From Akebia trifoliata (taxonomy: Eukaryota > Streptophyta > Magnoliopsida > Ranunculales > Lardizabalaceae), in NCBI GenBank assembly GCA_017979445.1, contig CM030709.1:3906001-3970000 (forward strand): a DNA stretch of 64,000 nt, given 5' to 3'. A program made the position numbers and the translations under genes. Under the pieces are notes generated by a model. It was not told where the DNA came from, ran no database searches, and saw only the letters and a list, made by a program, of their open reading frames with translations. This document shows positions 1 through 12,242 of the stretch, one piece after another (position 1 is the stretch's first letter; each line of letters begins with the position of its first letter).

Positions 1-1182
1 AAAAGTATTTCACATTAAATACATATCCAAATTTTATTTTATTATAATAAAAAAAATACCATTAGAATTTATTTTTCTACCTAAAACATCTTCAAATGTT
101 TATTTTCAATGTGTTTAAAATGCATCCTCATGTGCCTTACTTAGGGTACAAGTTAAAAAATCTATGTATGTGATATTTTTTCTTTAAAAAGGGGTGAGTT
201 GGCACTTGGAGTAAGACTAACTTGAATTAAATTGTGGGATTAATTTAAACATTGTATAGGTGCAATAGCTAGGTGACGAGCAACCAGGTCCACAACAACT
301 AATAATGGAAATGAAAGGAAAGATTTTGACTTTTAGGACGAGTTGGACTTATCAATGGATTGAAGTAGAACGCAAAAATCCTTGTTAATTGGAAATTTTT
401 TTTGAAATTCTCATCCCACTTTAAAATTTTGATACACATGATGTTTACAAGAAGATATCTCAAATATCAAAAAAATAATAGGGGTGTGAAATAAAAACAA
501 AAAGTTACGTGTCATGTTATAAGAAGTGTTCCTCCAAAATTTTAGTTGCTACAAAGTCGGGTTATGCTAATTCAATTTCAAAATCTTAGCTCAATCCAAT
601 CTATTTAATGGATGGGTCGGGCGGACCCACAAAAATATTTGATCCAACAAAAATGTTTGGATGCTTAGCAAACACAACCAAATAGACATCATGTGCCTCA
701 CGTGTCAACAGCTTGACTCATTTTGTTTTTTAGTTGCTCATGATCTTTGCTAAGACTTATATCCACATTATAATTATTACACTACAAAGCCCCTTATAGT
801 CTTCGACTTTTAGAGGATTACATTACTTCTAATAATGGTGGAAAACCAAAGCTAATCAGAGGGTATTTCCGTCAAACAAGTGATATGTGTACACATTTCT
901 TCCTAGTCATCTCATAATGCTAAGAGTACCGTACTAGAGACCACGTGCCACTACATTGACGTGGCAATATATGGTGAATGATGGAGTTGGTGAAAGAGTG
1001 AGGAACCTCGTGTGAGGAAGGTTTGTCTGCTTCCGCTCATGCCGTGAGATGTCCCTACTCCCCCTGCATGTAAGAAGGATTTTCAATAAAGGTACATTAT
1101 CCTCGAGTGTACAACATTCGTATCTCGAGAAAAAGTATATATGGTTATGTGCACAAGATCACATCAGCGCAGTATTGTAGAA
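1..1182. other. Intergenic, no gene seen
   Basis: AT-rich sequence with no credible coding region. Bases 380-535 resemble the tandem units at 43.3-43.9 kb: a 'gtgtgaaataaa' block is followed by a run ending in 'acgtgtc' and a 'tccaaaattt' block. At 1105-1152 a short hairpin (gtgtacaacatt / ggttatgtgcac) carries the apical core 'cgtatctcgagaaaaagta' that recurs in hairpin MITEs elsewhere in the window. Confidence 0.5.
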
Positions 1183-1404
1183 GAGTTGTGATAGTCTGAC
1201 TTAGGCACATAGCATACTCAATCGACTTGCTTGATGTGATAGGCTCAAAAATCGTAGATATACTCTTCTTAGGATACGAAATTGCTCTTTTTATGGGGAT
1301 TCGTAGTTTTGTATCCCGAGAAGAGTACATCCACCGTTCCCGAGCTTGTCACGTTAGTTAAGTCAAGTGAGTTGTCACGTGTCTAAGTCAAATTATCAGC
1401 ACTC
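1183..1404. mobile_element. Hairpin MITE, family A copy 1
   Basis: A 222-bp imperfect inverted repeat. The left arm starts GAGTTGTGATAGTCTGACTT and the right arm ends AAGTCAAATTATCAGCACTC, its reverse complement with a few changes. A related element of about the same length and organisation lies at 61184-61395. There is no coding capacity. The superfamily is not assigned because no clean target duplication was found. Confidence 0.65.
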
Positions 1405-1477
1405 ATTGTAAAATGTCTTTTTAGCATTTTTCTTAAGATATATATTGTAGGACATTAACCTTGAGGATGGGCTTAAT

Positions 1478-1928
1478 GGCAATTTCAGACTGATAAATAG
1501 TTGATGTCCATAGGTCATGAGTTCGATACCCTTCCTCAGGGGTCACGAGCAGGTGCACCTTCACTTACTTGGTCACATGCCCTGAGACTAGTCCTTGAAC
1601 AAGATCATGGTCTATGGATTGGGCAAAGCTCAAATACGGGTCCAATCCATTGTCTAAAGAGATACCCAATTATCTTTAAAAAAATTGTAGGGCATTTTTT
1701 TTACAATCATTATAGATAACAAACATGGTCGTATCTGAGCTTTGTCCAATCTATAGACCATGGTTTTGTACAATGACTAGTCTTAGTGCACATGCAACTC
1801 TCGCACATCACACACACCAGGTAAGTGAGGGTATGCCTTCATTGGTGGCTCCTGAGGAATTAATGCTCATACTGAATATCAAACTCACAACATATGGACA
1901 TTAACCGCTTATCAGTCTATTGAAGTGC
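1478..1928. mobile_element. Large foldback element (~450 bp)
   Basis: Two arms of roughly 150 bp are inverted copies of each other. The left arm contains 'gactgataaatagttgatgt' and 'gtcatgagttcgatac'. The right arm contains the complement of these blocks, ending in 'ttatcagtctattgaag'. The 'gagttcgatacc' motif resembles a Pol III B box, so the element could be an inverted pair of SINE-like units. That is inference. The loop is AT-rich. Confidence 0.55.
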
Positions 1929-2260
1929 ATTGTTGATATATCACTCTCGAAGGAAGGTCAACCTAAGTTGTTTTTATCCAATTTAGATGAAACTGAGGAA
2001 AATTAGTTGTTTAATTGTAGGGGAACTTTTGGTTTAATAACACCTTGCGATGAAATAATCATGGAAACTGGCTTTGATTATCAGAAGTCATCGACCCCCC
2101 CCCCCCCCTCCCTCCTCAAAGGGAAAAGGCCCGTCATCTTTTTATTGGTTCTATGGAATATGGATTGGCTCTGGCTCCTGGATTTCTCATGGAAGATCCA
2201 AGTCAATTTTCTTTGAAATTCTTTTTGTGTAATTCTTGATTGATTTGTAGGATCTAATTA

Positions 2261-2851
2261 GGGTATGTTTGATTGCACATGGAAAATAAGGTGGAAAATC
2301 AATTTCCATGGAAAATGACATTTTTCAAGTGTTTGATTGCACATGGAAATGGAATTCATTTTCCACCCCATTCAAAAAGTCCACTAAATCATGGATTTCA
2401 CTTTCCCACCCATATGGGTGGGAAAATGAAATCCACCCATGTTTTCCATCATCAATTATTCCTTACCACCACCACCACCACCACCACCACCATTACACTA
2501 ACTTTGCCGTCGTCGTCATCGCCGTCGTCACCATCGTCGTCGCCGTCGGCTCCGATCACCTTCTCTCTCTTTCTTCTTATTTTTCTTCTTCTCCATCCCT
2601 CACCTCCTCCGTCACCACCACCACCAAGTTCTCCCTCCATTTTCCTCACTTACCTCCATCGTCGCCGCCGCCGCCACAGTCGCCACATCTTCTTCTCCTC
2701 TTCTTATTTTTTCTCATATTTTTTCCATGATTTTATCCAAGTGAAATCAAACAATGGAATTTGATTTTCCAACCCTACATATTTTCCACACTAATTTTCC
2801 ATGGATTTCAAATTTCATGGAAAGTGACTTTCTATGCAATCAAACATACCC
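2261..2851. mobile_element. PIF/Harbinger-type MITE with triplet-repeat core, copy 1
   Basis: A 591-bp element with terminal inverted repeats GGGTATGTTTGATTGCA at both ends, flanked on both sides by the 3-bp target duplication TTA (2258-2260 and 2852-2854). Both features are diagnostic of the PIF/Harbinger superfamily. Subterminal blocks repeat 'ttttccatggaaa'-type palindromes. The core is made of CCA/CCN triplets (about 2467-2495) and other GC-rich triplets, which leave long open frames on both strands. I regard these frames as repeat artefacts. A second copy of the family lies at 55158-55834 in opposite orientation. Confidence 0.85.
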
Positions 2852-5800
2852 TTAATGTTTTTTTTTTTTTTGTGGTTTCAGACTTAGATTACATTCAACT
2901 TTCATCAATAATTTTATTATGTAATAATTGATAAGAAATTTGAGGATTCCTATTATTTTATGTTCGTTGGACAAACAAGATTAGCTGTCAATAATTAATA
3001 GGTAAAGATAGATTTTGAATCAACTTTGCAAGCTGACACCTTCCTTGAACATGTGTTAATTCAAATGCTTCCACACGTAAATGGAGCTCGGAATCTTGAA
3101 TAGTTCTTATCTCATCAAACTAAGTTGGGATCTTAGATACTGTTCATCTGACCATATTGGGAAAATGATTTGCTTACCTCTACATTAGTAATGTTAGTAG
3201 TTCCTATATAATAGAATTAGAGATCCAATATTAATCACAAAAATTTCAAACTAAAACAAAGTTTTGCTAGATCCAAGATTTTGAAGAAAGTTAAAACCTA
3301 GAAGTTTTAAATTACACATATTTATGTGTATGAGCATTTGAGGGGCCCCAAGGGGTAGAAATTCATGATAAATGATTGTGCATGAGCATTTGATAGGCCT
3401 CATGACAAGGACAATTGTTTAAGTGTCTATTAGCAAAGAGACAAAGGCATTGGGATAGAAGTACAGGATGGTATGTTAGGTTAGATGTCAATCATCACCC
3501 CCACTGTCCCCTTGCCCCCACATCATATTCTAGGGTTTAGAAGACTCCATGTCCTAGAATCCAAGAATATATATGTATATAACTTCTACAAATCACTCCT
3601 AATATGCATCATTGAAGATGCATGAGTTGGTCTAGGGTGAGGATCACTAGTCAACAATAGTGCCTTAGGGCACAAATCTCCTCACATTTAATCAATAAAT
3701 TATGTTGGATTCCTTTTAACATATTGATGGGTCCATGCAAATTGGACCTCAAAATGTGGCTTTGATGTTGCTAGTGTCGAAATCTGGATAAGGAACATGT
3801 TTGTTCCCTCTCCAAGAAGCTGACTTGCACATAAGTTACGCTAGTACTACTGTCTTGTATCGTCTGTATCTATATATAGCTAAGAAATTAATTATTCTTT
3901 TTCCGACATGGAGCTACCACGATCTCATGTCGTTAGCAAGAAATGCAGTGTTCGTGTGCTTGCATCACTTTCATGGCTTTACCCATCTTTCAATGCATGT
4001 GTGTAGGGTTGGTCCAATGACTTGCACAAATCTCGGCCTTGGCTTGAGCTTGTCCTTTCCTATTGTTCTCCGTGATATTGCACCTATGCAGTATTCATTT
4101 CAATAAGGAACTGTGACATTCTCAAACAATCATTACTAAATAAATAAAAGAGGAAAAATATAGTGGGGAAGATGGCTGCTTTGAGGTAGATAGACATTGT
4201 AGATCTCTTTGAGATAGTTGATTCCTTATAGTGTACTAATTCTCTAATTGACTAATTACAATCCAAACCCAAGTTCAATTCTTAATCATAATCCTTATCA
4301 ACTAATATTATCATTGTGCCACCCAACTTATATTGTACTAGAGTTCATCTGTGTCGTACCACCTTGGGATTAGAGGGGTAAAAACAATAAATAATTAAAA
4401 ATTGAAGTTGAAGGGGTATTATTATAAATCTTTGAAGTTAAGGGAGTAAAAGATAAAAAATAATAAAATTAAAGAGATATTATTAAGAAAGGAGGAGATG
4501 AGAAAAAACAATAAAGTAGGTTAAAAGAAGAAAGATAATAAAATTAAATGGATATTATTAAAAAAAGTGGGGTGTAAGAGAGGAAAGATAATAAAATTGA
4601 AAGGGGTGAAGAGGATATGCAAGGTAGTGCATGTGGACCCCAATCCTTTATTTAACTGTAGTTGAAAAAGACATTTACCCCCATAATTGTAGCAACGGTG
4701 GGATAAAATGTTGTGTTTTATTATATAAATTACTATACTAGAGTTTACCCGTGTGGCTCAGGCATCCTCTTTGAGGTTAAGAGAGTAAAAGAGGAAAAAA
4801 AATAAAATAAAGTTTGAGTGGTATCATTAGGAAAGGGTAATAAGAGAAAATTGGAAATGTATTATTGAAAAGAGTAGTAGAGAAAAAAATAATAAAGTTA
4901 AAGGAGTATTATTGGAAAGAGAAATTAGAAGAAGAAAAGAAAAGAAAAGAAAGTTAAAAGGGTATTCTTGAAATGAAGAGAAGAAAAAAAACAATGAAGT
5001 TAAAGTTGTACTCGAGCTTCGTAAGGAAATTAAATCCCAACCATAGATAGCAATTCGGTGGATGGGGAAAAAACGGTACGAAAATAAATCGGGTATCATT
5101 CAGAATAGTGATGCACTGGTTCGCTCGAAAATTCGACGAAAAACATAAGACGGATAAAATACGATACATAAATAGTTCGAGAATGATTTGGATCCAACAA
5201 TTTTTAAAACTTTAAAAAATTCGAATATATATAACATATGATATGATCTAACAATTCTAATATACTGATCAAATTATCAATATTTATCCAATAAAAAAAT
5301 AAACAATCCACAATCACATTCATCCAATAAAATATATATTCGCAATTAAAGATTTATTTTTAATCTATCTAATAATCTATGTAAATGAAAAGCATAAAAC
5401 ATGATATACTAATTAATGCCAAAATCATCATGTCTCATGACTTAATTAAATTTAAAAAAAAAAAAAAAAACTTTCATATCGTTTCTAAAAAGTTATTAAT
5501 GCGAAGTAGAAAAAATTTTACCGGACGGCCAATGAGTAAACTTTACAGTTGGTCGGTAGGGGCGATTTTCAACTTAGGATTTTTTTCCCTTCTTTTAAGT
5601 CTTGAGTTTTAAAATGAGAACAAGGAAATACAATGTATTTTAATAAAATATTTACAGAATATATGTATAAATCATGATTTAGTCGTTGGGATTCAAAGAT
5701 CTGCGAATTAATCTAAATCTTTGAATCCAACGGCAGTTCTGATCGGGAAGAGTAATATACGTCTAATTCGTGAATCAATCATGAATTTATTAATTATGAT

Positions 5801-7140
5801 GCCAACCTCTTTATATGTAAGGGATAAAGGGAGTGGGGTCCATCTTCTGTTTTACTATAAAAATTTCCTGATATTTAATAATTATTATATTAGATATAAT
5901 AATTTACCCCTCTTGAGAATGATATTGTCTTTAAGATCAGAAGTCGAAATTACCTTGATCTCAAACCACGCTTGAAACAAGTACATCCATCTCAACATGT
6001 ATTCCATGGACTGTTTATCTTACATAGTTGACATTGATAGTGTCCTAAATCTCTATCTTGGCGTCTTTTGAGAACAATCGACTCCATACCAACCATAGAA
6101 TATATATAAGGAATACAAAATCAATTGTCGAATGCCCTACAAGATTAAAAATTATACTAGCAACGTCCCCACGTGATATTTGGATTTTGATAATCATAGT
6201 TGGCAATCATCAATCTTTACTTGGGTCCCGTCATGGTTGGTGACCTAAGTCAATGCTAGATTTTTTCCATCTGATATAAATAGATGGAAAAAATCTGGCA
6301 TATTTCAACAGTAAAAAAATAATAATAAGTAAAAAGATATTGATCATCCACATGGGTCAGAAACAACAATGTCTCTAACTCTAAGAGGATGGTTAATAAT
6401 TTTTAGTGTTTATTTAAAATGATATACACAATTCTTCAAATCGTCACTCGCTCACTACAATATTTCCACAATAAATAAAAAAATTGTTTTCATCTTGGAA
6501 CATGATAACCTCACTCTTATGACCTAGATCCTTCGCCTTCAATCTCTACCAGAAACTCGCATCTTTTACTTGTAGGATACCCTCTTCAAGTCAAGACTCT
6601 TTTCTCCTTCAACCTTCAAAACTAAAATAATAATAATAATAATAATTAATTATAATAATAATAAAGATTTTGAAGAAGTCGTAAATAATTAAGTAGAAAA
6701 AATCAATGAATTTTGACAAGAGATTGAAGGCATGATCGAAGGTTAAAAATGCTTAGTCTAAAGATAGAAAAGTTTGAAGATGATGGGTTTTTGGGGAGAA
6801 ACAACAAAGGCGTTTAAAGCTAGAGGTTGAAAATGATTATTTATGTCATTCTCTATCAATCTACGAGAGAAGATCAAGGTTGAGGGGGTTATGTTATCTG
6901 CTTGAAAACATGGTCATGTGACATTATTAAAAAAATATTGATTACTTTAAAAAATTATTTAAATTTTTTTTTAAATAGTTAATGTAATTTTATAATGTAT
7001 TTTAATACTATGAGGGCCTTTTTTTCAATTTAAAGTATTCCTAGAACATGGCATGTGCAATGGCACATGTGTCTGAATGGGTTATTTGTAATTTAAAATA
7101 TTAATTAAAGGGTGATTTTGAATATAACATAGTAAAAAGG
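2852..7140. other. Intergenic, no gene seen
   Basis: About 4.3 kb of AT-rich sequence with no recognisable gene. It includes a degenerate purine-rich tandem region (about 4380-5010, separate entry) and a perfect-looking short hairpin at about 6260-6298 (ttttttccatct / agatggaaaaaa). A T/A microsatellite (aat)n lies near 6630-6665. Short open frames here match no family I know. Confidence 0.5.
4380..5010. repeat. Degenerate purine-rich minisatellite
   Basis: Imperfect reiteration of a block like 'aataataaagttaaaggag' followed by 'tattattgaaaag', recurring roughly every 50-60 bp. There are two better-preserved clusters at about 4430-4610 and 4760-4990. Unit boundaries are blurred by substitutions and indels. 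No coding potential is evident. Confidence 0.5.
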
Positions 7141-7800
7141 ATATTTTTATAATTTTAAAAATTAATCAATTTGATTTTTAACATCTCAATCAAGTTTTGA
7201 AGACTCAATTCTGTCAGAAATGATTAAAAAAGGAAGTATATTTTCAAGGATTTTTTCAAACATTTTGAAGATTTATATAAAAAAAACTTGGATTTTTTCA
7301 CTTTTTTTTCTTAGTTTCTGAATGAAAATTGATCAAGAATGGTTCTTTTGCATTGAAACCATATAAACAAGTCGTTGTCTCAAGTTTTTAGTCAATCTTT
7401 CCATATATTTTAATTGAAAAAAATTCAAAAATTGAAAACGGGTTGATTTTACTAGTGTCAAGTTCATCACTTCTTATTTAAAGAGTAGTGAACTCGACAG
7501 TAAATAAAAAGCGTTGCAAGTTCGACAATAAATAAAAAGTGGTGAGCTCAACAATAAATAGTGGTGAGTTCGACAGTAAAAATTGTGAACTTGACACTAA
7601 ACAAAAAAAACGTCAAGTTCGATAATAATAAAAAGTGGTGAACTCGATAGTAAATAAAATAGGCAGTGAGTTCGACAGTAACAAGGGACCATTAAGAAAG
7701 AAAAAATTTACTAAATATTCTATTAAATTACCATGTAAAATTTAGAGGTTATTTAGAAAAAGAACTCTTCCACGAGGGTCCTTTTAAGTAATTTTTCCTA
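7140..7800. repeat. Repeat element with degenerate ~28-bp minisatellite
   Basis: From about 7440 to 7690 a block of the type 'agttcgacaataaataaaaa' plus 'gtggtg' is repeated with variation, alternating 'cgacag' and 'cgacaa'. The flanks (7150-7420 and 7690-7800) resemble parts of 11590-12245, some on the opposite strand. Both share a 'tcaagttttgaagactc'-like block and a terminal 'accattaag...taatttttcc' block. The two loci therefore look like copies of one transposon-derived family. Confidence 0.45.
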
Positions 7801-8164
7801 ATAGTAACCATGTGTGTATATACGGAAGAAACTTATCATATAAATGGTTGAAAACAAAATTCTCATTTTCAACCTCATGACAAGCATCTTTTTAATTTTA
7901 TTAAAAAAAAGCTATTGAAAGCTATTGCATTGAACTTGTAAATTTTTATTGATTATAATGGTGGACAAAAATAAGAGGTATTTTATAATACCTCTACATC
8001 TCTCCATCCTCTCCTCTCTCACCAATCCTTGAACCCAAGACCTAGAGGACGCCAACGCAATTTGACAACCATCCAGGCTACAAGGAGGATTGGTACACAT
8101 TTTGACTAGATAGAGTTTTTTAAACTTGTCTGGCACCGTTGCACCAATTCATTCTGCCCAATTA

Positions 8165-8504
8165 CACCGTGTTTGGATTGAGAGAAATGGAGAGAAGAGA
8201 AGTGAAAATAAATGAGTTTCTCTCCATTTCTCCTGTTTCGATAGTTAAGTGGGGAGAGAAAAGAAAAAAATTGGAGAGGAAAAAAGTTGAGTTTTCTTTC
8301 TCTCCAACTTTCCAAAAGTGGAGAGAAATCCTTTTAAATTATTTTATAATGCCAACTGCTCCTAGATCTCTTTTAAGATAATTTAAAATTTTAAAGTCGT
8401 CTCAAATTCTCTCTTGTCAATCCAAACACGGCGGGGAGAAATTGAGTTTCTCCTTCCTTTTCTTCTCTTCTCTTCTCTCCACTTCTCTCAATCCAAAGAC
8501 AGCC
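8165..8504. mobile_element. MITE with pyrimidine/purine arms
   Basis: A 340-bp inverted-repeat element. The left end CACCGTGTTTGGATTGAGAG mirrors the right end CTCTCAATCCAAAGACAGCC. Subterminal 'ggagagaagagaag' and 'cttctcttctctcc' tracts continue the palindrome, with a second internal 'aatccaaacacgg' copy at about 8422-8434. The left flank is TTA and the right is TAG, so a Harbinger-type 3-bp duplication is only partly visible. Confidence 0.6.
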
Positions 8505-8684
8505 TAGAGCTCATGACTGCAGGGCTGGCAATGGGCCGGTACAAAATTTCATGGATCAGGTCTGGGTAACATTATTTGGCCCATTTAGTTACCGAACCAA
8601 GTTAAGGATTGTGACCTATGCCGATAGGATGGCCAAGTCCAGTCCAACCATTATGTAATTTTGTTTATAATACTTATAGAAAGC

Positions 8685-8779
8685 TTATATTGCCACACCA
8701 ACTTTTTCTAACGCCACTCCAAGATGTGTGTTTACATATGGATTGGAGTGGCGTTAGCAAGAGTTGGTATGCCAATAAA
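8685..8779. mobile_element. ~100-bp hairpin MITE, family B copy 1
   Basis: A near-perfect short hairpin with arms CACACCAACTTTTTCTAACG and CGTTAGCAAGAGTTGGTATG around a ~30-base loop. A relative with the same arm sequence (CACACCAACTTTTACTAATG / CATTAGTAAAAGTTAGTGTG) lies at 42350-42457. There is no coding capacity. Confidence 0.6.
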
Positions 8780-8982
8780 CTCCCTCTATTTATAATATGT
8801 AAGAAAAATATGGATGAAACAAGGTCCAGTCTGGCTTGGCTCGAATAAATGTCCGACAAGTCGGGCTTAGTCATTACTTCTATTCTTCGGGCCAGCCATT
8901 AGACAAGACTGGCTTGAGCAACCATTTTTAGGTCCAAGAATAATATCCTCACTCACAAGAAACAAAGGGTGAAAATAAACTA

Positions 8983-9230
8983 AGAGCGCGTTTAATTGCA
9001 CGACAAACTCTAAGGAAAATAGTTTTCCATGGAAAACTTTGAAATCTTACCAATTTAGTAAGATTATATCTACTTTAAAAAAAAAAATTAAATCTATAGG
9101 ACCCCATTTAAATGAAAGAGTATAAAGAGATTTTCGGCATTATTTTTCATGATTTGCTCAAATAATGAAAAAAGGATTTGCCTATACATCATTTTCCAAG
9201 TAAATATTTTTCCTGCAATCAATCACGTCC
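8983..9230. mobile_element. Tourist-like MITE
   Basis: A 248-bp element with imperfect terminal inverted repeats (GAGCGCGTTTAATTGCA at the left, TGCAATCAATCACGTCC at the right). TAA flanks both sides (8980-8982 and 9231-9233), consistent with a PIF/Harbinger-type target duplication. The interior is AT-rich and non-coding. Confidence 0.7.
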
Positions 9231-9429
9231 TAAGATAAATAAGAAGTTATTGTTAATTGAACAATCCTTGCTCACTTCACAACCCCACTTCACTGGTTTT
9301 TTCCACCAAAAGTGATCACACACTCTTCTACTTAAGAAGATTCAATTCATACCAGCCTCACATTTCACCGACATAGACACACACACACACACATATATAT
9401 TGAGAAAATTGACAACAAATAACAAGGAA

Positions 9430-10467
9430 TAAAATAGAAAATATAAATACGTAGATTTACAAGGTTTACCTTTTCTTAGACTACATCTTCATAGGAGGGG
9501 TGATCGAATTTTTTCATTGTAAAAAGGGATTCAACTTTCTTCGTCTCCCTCTTTTAAATATGTTTTCTAACAACTAAAAAAATCCTAGGCCGAAGTTATA
9601 TATTTATATTTTGACCTAATTACATAAATACTCTCATAAATACAAATAATTCCCACTTTGTTCAAATAAAATGATTATATGAATACAATTACAAAATCAT
9701 GTAAGCCCTATCGAGGTGGAGAATGCTCCATTCAGAGAAGATGCCAGTATGTGTTAATCCTCTTTTGAGGGTATTTATAGAAGAAACACGATTGGGATAA
9801 TGAAGATGATGTCACACACAAGTTTTACTGTGTTTGACATCACCCATGTGTTGTTTTTACAAGTTCCCTTGACACTTATTTTACGAGGAGAGATACATTT
9901 CAGGTTCCATTAGATAAATGTTAAGGTCCTTGACAGATTGGATTGCGATTTGTGGTTTGTAACAAAGCACAATATATTATAAGCCAGTATAGATTTACTT
10001 TGGTTTAACATCTATACATTATTATGTTGTGATGGCACAATCATGGAATAATATATATCATTAGGAGTACGGATCGTATGCACCCCGAGTGAAGGATTGC
10101 ACCCCTCCTCCAATGCCCCAACACGCACCATGCAAACCATAATCCAAGGAAAATTTTAAAAGGAGATATTTCAGGCACTAATTCCTTGGATTATGGCTTA
10201 CGTGGTGTGTATTGGGGTGTGAGAGGAGAGTTTAAATCCTCCACCCTAGGTACATACAATCCAAATTCGTATCATTATATGGCACATGCTTCCTTATCTA
10301 TCAATATACATTTTACTACATGTGACAACTGTCACCAATGCATGGTCTTTATTACTCCCTTTGACACCAATCTTATAGTAAGATATACATGTCGACTACC
10401 ACTTAGATAAATACATCCATTTTTCTAATTGGATGATTTTCAGTTTGTAATTATATATGGTATATTA
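9430..10467. repeat. Paralogous segment, copy 1
   Basis: This stretch aligns with about 12243-13508. Shared landmarks are 'gatttacaaggtttacctttt', the 'tgtttgacatcacccatgtg' block, the 'caatatattataagc' block and 'tatatatcatta' just before 'ggcacatgcttcc'. Copy 1 carries a foldback (10065-10269) that is absent from copy 2, and retains an empty site (9975-9982) for the hAT-type MITE that interrupts copy 2. It joins directly to the MITE at 10468. Confidence 0.75.
10065..10269. mobile_element. Foldback/Mutator-like MITE with near-perfect 9-bp duplication
   Basis: A 205-bp palindromic element. 'accataatccaaggaa' near the centre-left pairs with 'ttccttggattatgg', and the termini GGATCGTATGCACC and GGTACATACAATCC pair. 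Flanks are tatcattag (10056-10064) and tatcattat (10270-10278), a 9-bp duplication with one mismatch as in Mutator-like elements. The paralogous segment has a single uninterrupted tatcattag (13313-13321), which is the empty site and fixes the element boundaries. A 74-codon frame inside it is an artefact. Confidence 0.75.
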
Positions 10468-10876
10468 GAGCACCTCCAATGGTCTTCCAAATTGGGATGG
10501 CAATTCCAAATTTTGAAATAGCCTCTCAAAAATGCACTCCAATGCACGCCTCAGAATGGTGTATCAAATATAACATATGTTAAAACCGATAAAGAGATGC
10601 TATATTTGGCATTGGTTTTAGCTTAATCATAATTTTCGAAAGTGACTTTTGGGTTATAAAAAGTGTCTTTTGAATTATTATTATTTTACCAAATTGCAAT
10701 CAAAACAAATGAAAAAATAGATTTTTTAAATCAAATTGTCATCCAAAGCAATCTAATGACATTTTTTTTAGATGAAGGATTGAAAAGTACGTGTCAAATA
10801 TGACATTTTTGGACTTTATTGTCTCAAAAAAATAGAATGGCTAAAAGCAAATTTAGCATTAGCATTTGAGACGCTC
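10468..10876. mobile_element. PIF/Harbinger-type MITE, family C copy 1
   Basis: A 409-bp element bounded by GAGCACCTCCAATG at the left and an inverted, degraded GAGACGCTC at the right, with TTA on both sides (10465-10467 and 10877-10879). A second copy lies at 13509-13895, and 5'-truncated copies sit in the tandem array at 14.4-15.6 kb. It is non-coding. Confidence 0.7.
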
Positions 10877-11460
10877 TTAGATGCCAACCTTGATACGTTT
10901 CAATATCTAAATGTTATATTCCTGAACTAGCGTGATACCTGAATAATAAATACAATAAAATGACATGTGCTTTCTAATATGTCAATATACGTTTTACCAT
11001 ATCTGATGTCATTCCACGCGTTGTCTCTATTACCTAACCCCCCCCCCCCCCTGCCCAACATCTGTCACACACCCCCTTAACATTTGTCTTACAACAAGAA
11101 AAATATGTCAGATGCCACTCAGAAAGACTGTGACACTCGTGCCAAGTTAGGTTATTGTTCATAGTTTGACTAATATTCAATTGATTTTGAATTATTTTAG
11201 GTTAACTCTTACATATTTGAATTTTGAAGTCTAGAGATGGTATGATCTTCGCATATTATACCATCAATTTGTTAACAACATATCATATTTGGTATACTCT
11301 AAATTTTTATCCTTCCCAATTTTTCATTATTAACAATTTTAAAATTAAAATAATATTATTTTAATAATTTAAAAAATATGTTTGGATAATTGTTTAAGTT
11401 TAAATTCAAAAATTGATTTCATTTTTTCCCCTAAAAAAATCCACTTCTACATAGCACTTT
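10877..11460. repeat. Diverged copy of the ~857-bp array unit
   Basis: The sequence after the MITE ('ttagatgccaaccttgatac', 'cctgaa...gcgtgatacctga', 'atgccactcagaaagac') matches the units at 13.9-16.1 kb at lower similarity. It includes a C-homopolymer at about 11038-11052. This shows the array unit predates the local tandem expansion. Confidence 0.65.
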
Positions 11461-11589
11461 CTTAGCTATTTACATGGAGCCATCCCAATGCTTTTTGATC
11501 ATGAATGACAAATGGAAATGATATACTTATCATTTTGAACTTTTAAATGTAATTTATTTATGTATTTGGACGATTTATAACAAAAAATG

Positions 11590-11945
11590 AAGCTAGAGGT
11601 TTTTACATACATTTATTTTGTTTATTTTTTTTTATTTATCAAAATAATCAAGTATGGTTCTTTTGGTTTGAAATCATTCACACAAGTCGTTATGTCAAGT
11701 TTTAAGTCGATCTTTTTATGTATTTTAGTTGAAAAAAATGAAATCGAGTTACTTTTACACTGCTAAGGTCAGTAATTTTTTTTTAAATTCAATATTTTTT
11801 ATTATTGAGATCTTTTTTTATATTATATATATAAGTAAAACTGCTGAGATCAACAATAATCATAGATGATTTCAAACCAAAAGAACCATCATTGATTGAT
11901 TTTGACAAAAGAACAAAATAAATGTATGTAAAAAGTCCTAGTTTT
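11590..11945. mobile_element. Inverted-repeat element (~355 bp)
   Basis: The left arm contains 'tttttacatacatttatttt' and 'atggttcttttggtttgaaa'. The right arm contains the complement of both ('tttcaaaccaaaagaaccat' and 'aaataaatgtatgtaaaaa'). The left arm also matches 7320-7400, so it belongs to the same family as the 7.1-7.8 kb element. Sequence continues outward to about 12240 with further similarity to that locus. Confidence 0.6.
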
Positions 11946-12242
11946 TAACATACATCTTCAAAATACTTGAAAATAGGTTCTTCTTCTATCTCAAATCTGT
12001 TTCATCGGAATGGAGTCTCCAAAACTCGATTGGGATGCCGAAAATCGAATTTTTTGGATGAAAATGATGAGTTTGAATGGTTAGGGAAATTTTGACATTT
12101 CAATCATGAGAAATGTCTAGAATGTTGTTCAAGGACTAATTAGAAAAGAGAGATTTACTACATGGACTATTTAACTCACCCCTAAAAGTCAAGGATAAAT
12201 AAAAAAGAAAAATTAATGCTAGGGACCATTAAGTAATTTTTC

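Noticed and set aside
2273..2764. 163-codon and 140-codon open frames rich in Ser/Pro and His
   Set aside because: They lie wholly inside a Harbinger-type MITE and result from CCA/CCN triplets lacking stops in several frames.
3801..4106. 101-codon plus-strand frame
   Set aside because: No recognisable motif, no splice context, composition like the surrounding intergenic DNA.
7440..7690. CRISPR-like regularly spaced repeats
   Set aside because: Plant nuclear context; units are degenerate and contiguous without unique spacers, so it is an ordinary minisatellite.
10186..10410. 74-codon plus-strand frame
   Set aside because: It spans the arm of a foldback and the adjacent duplicated flank, and has no family resemblance.
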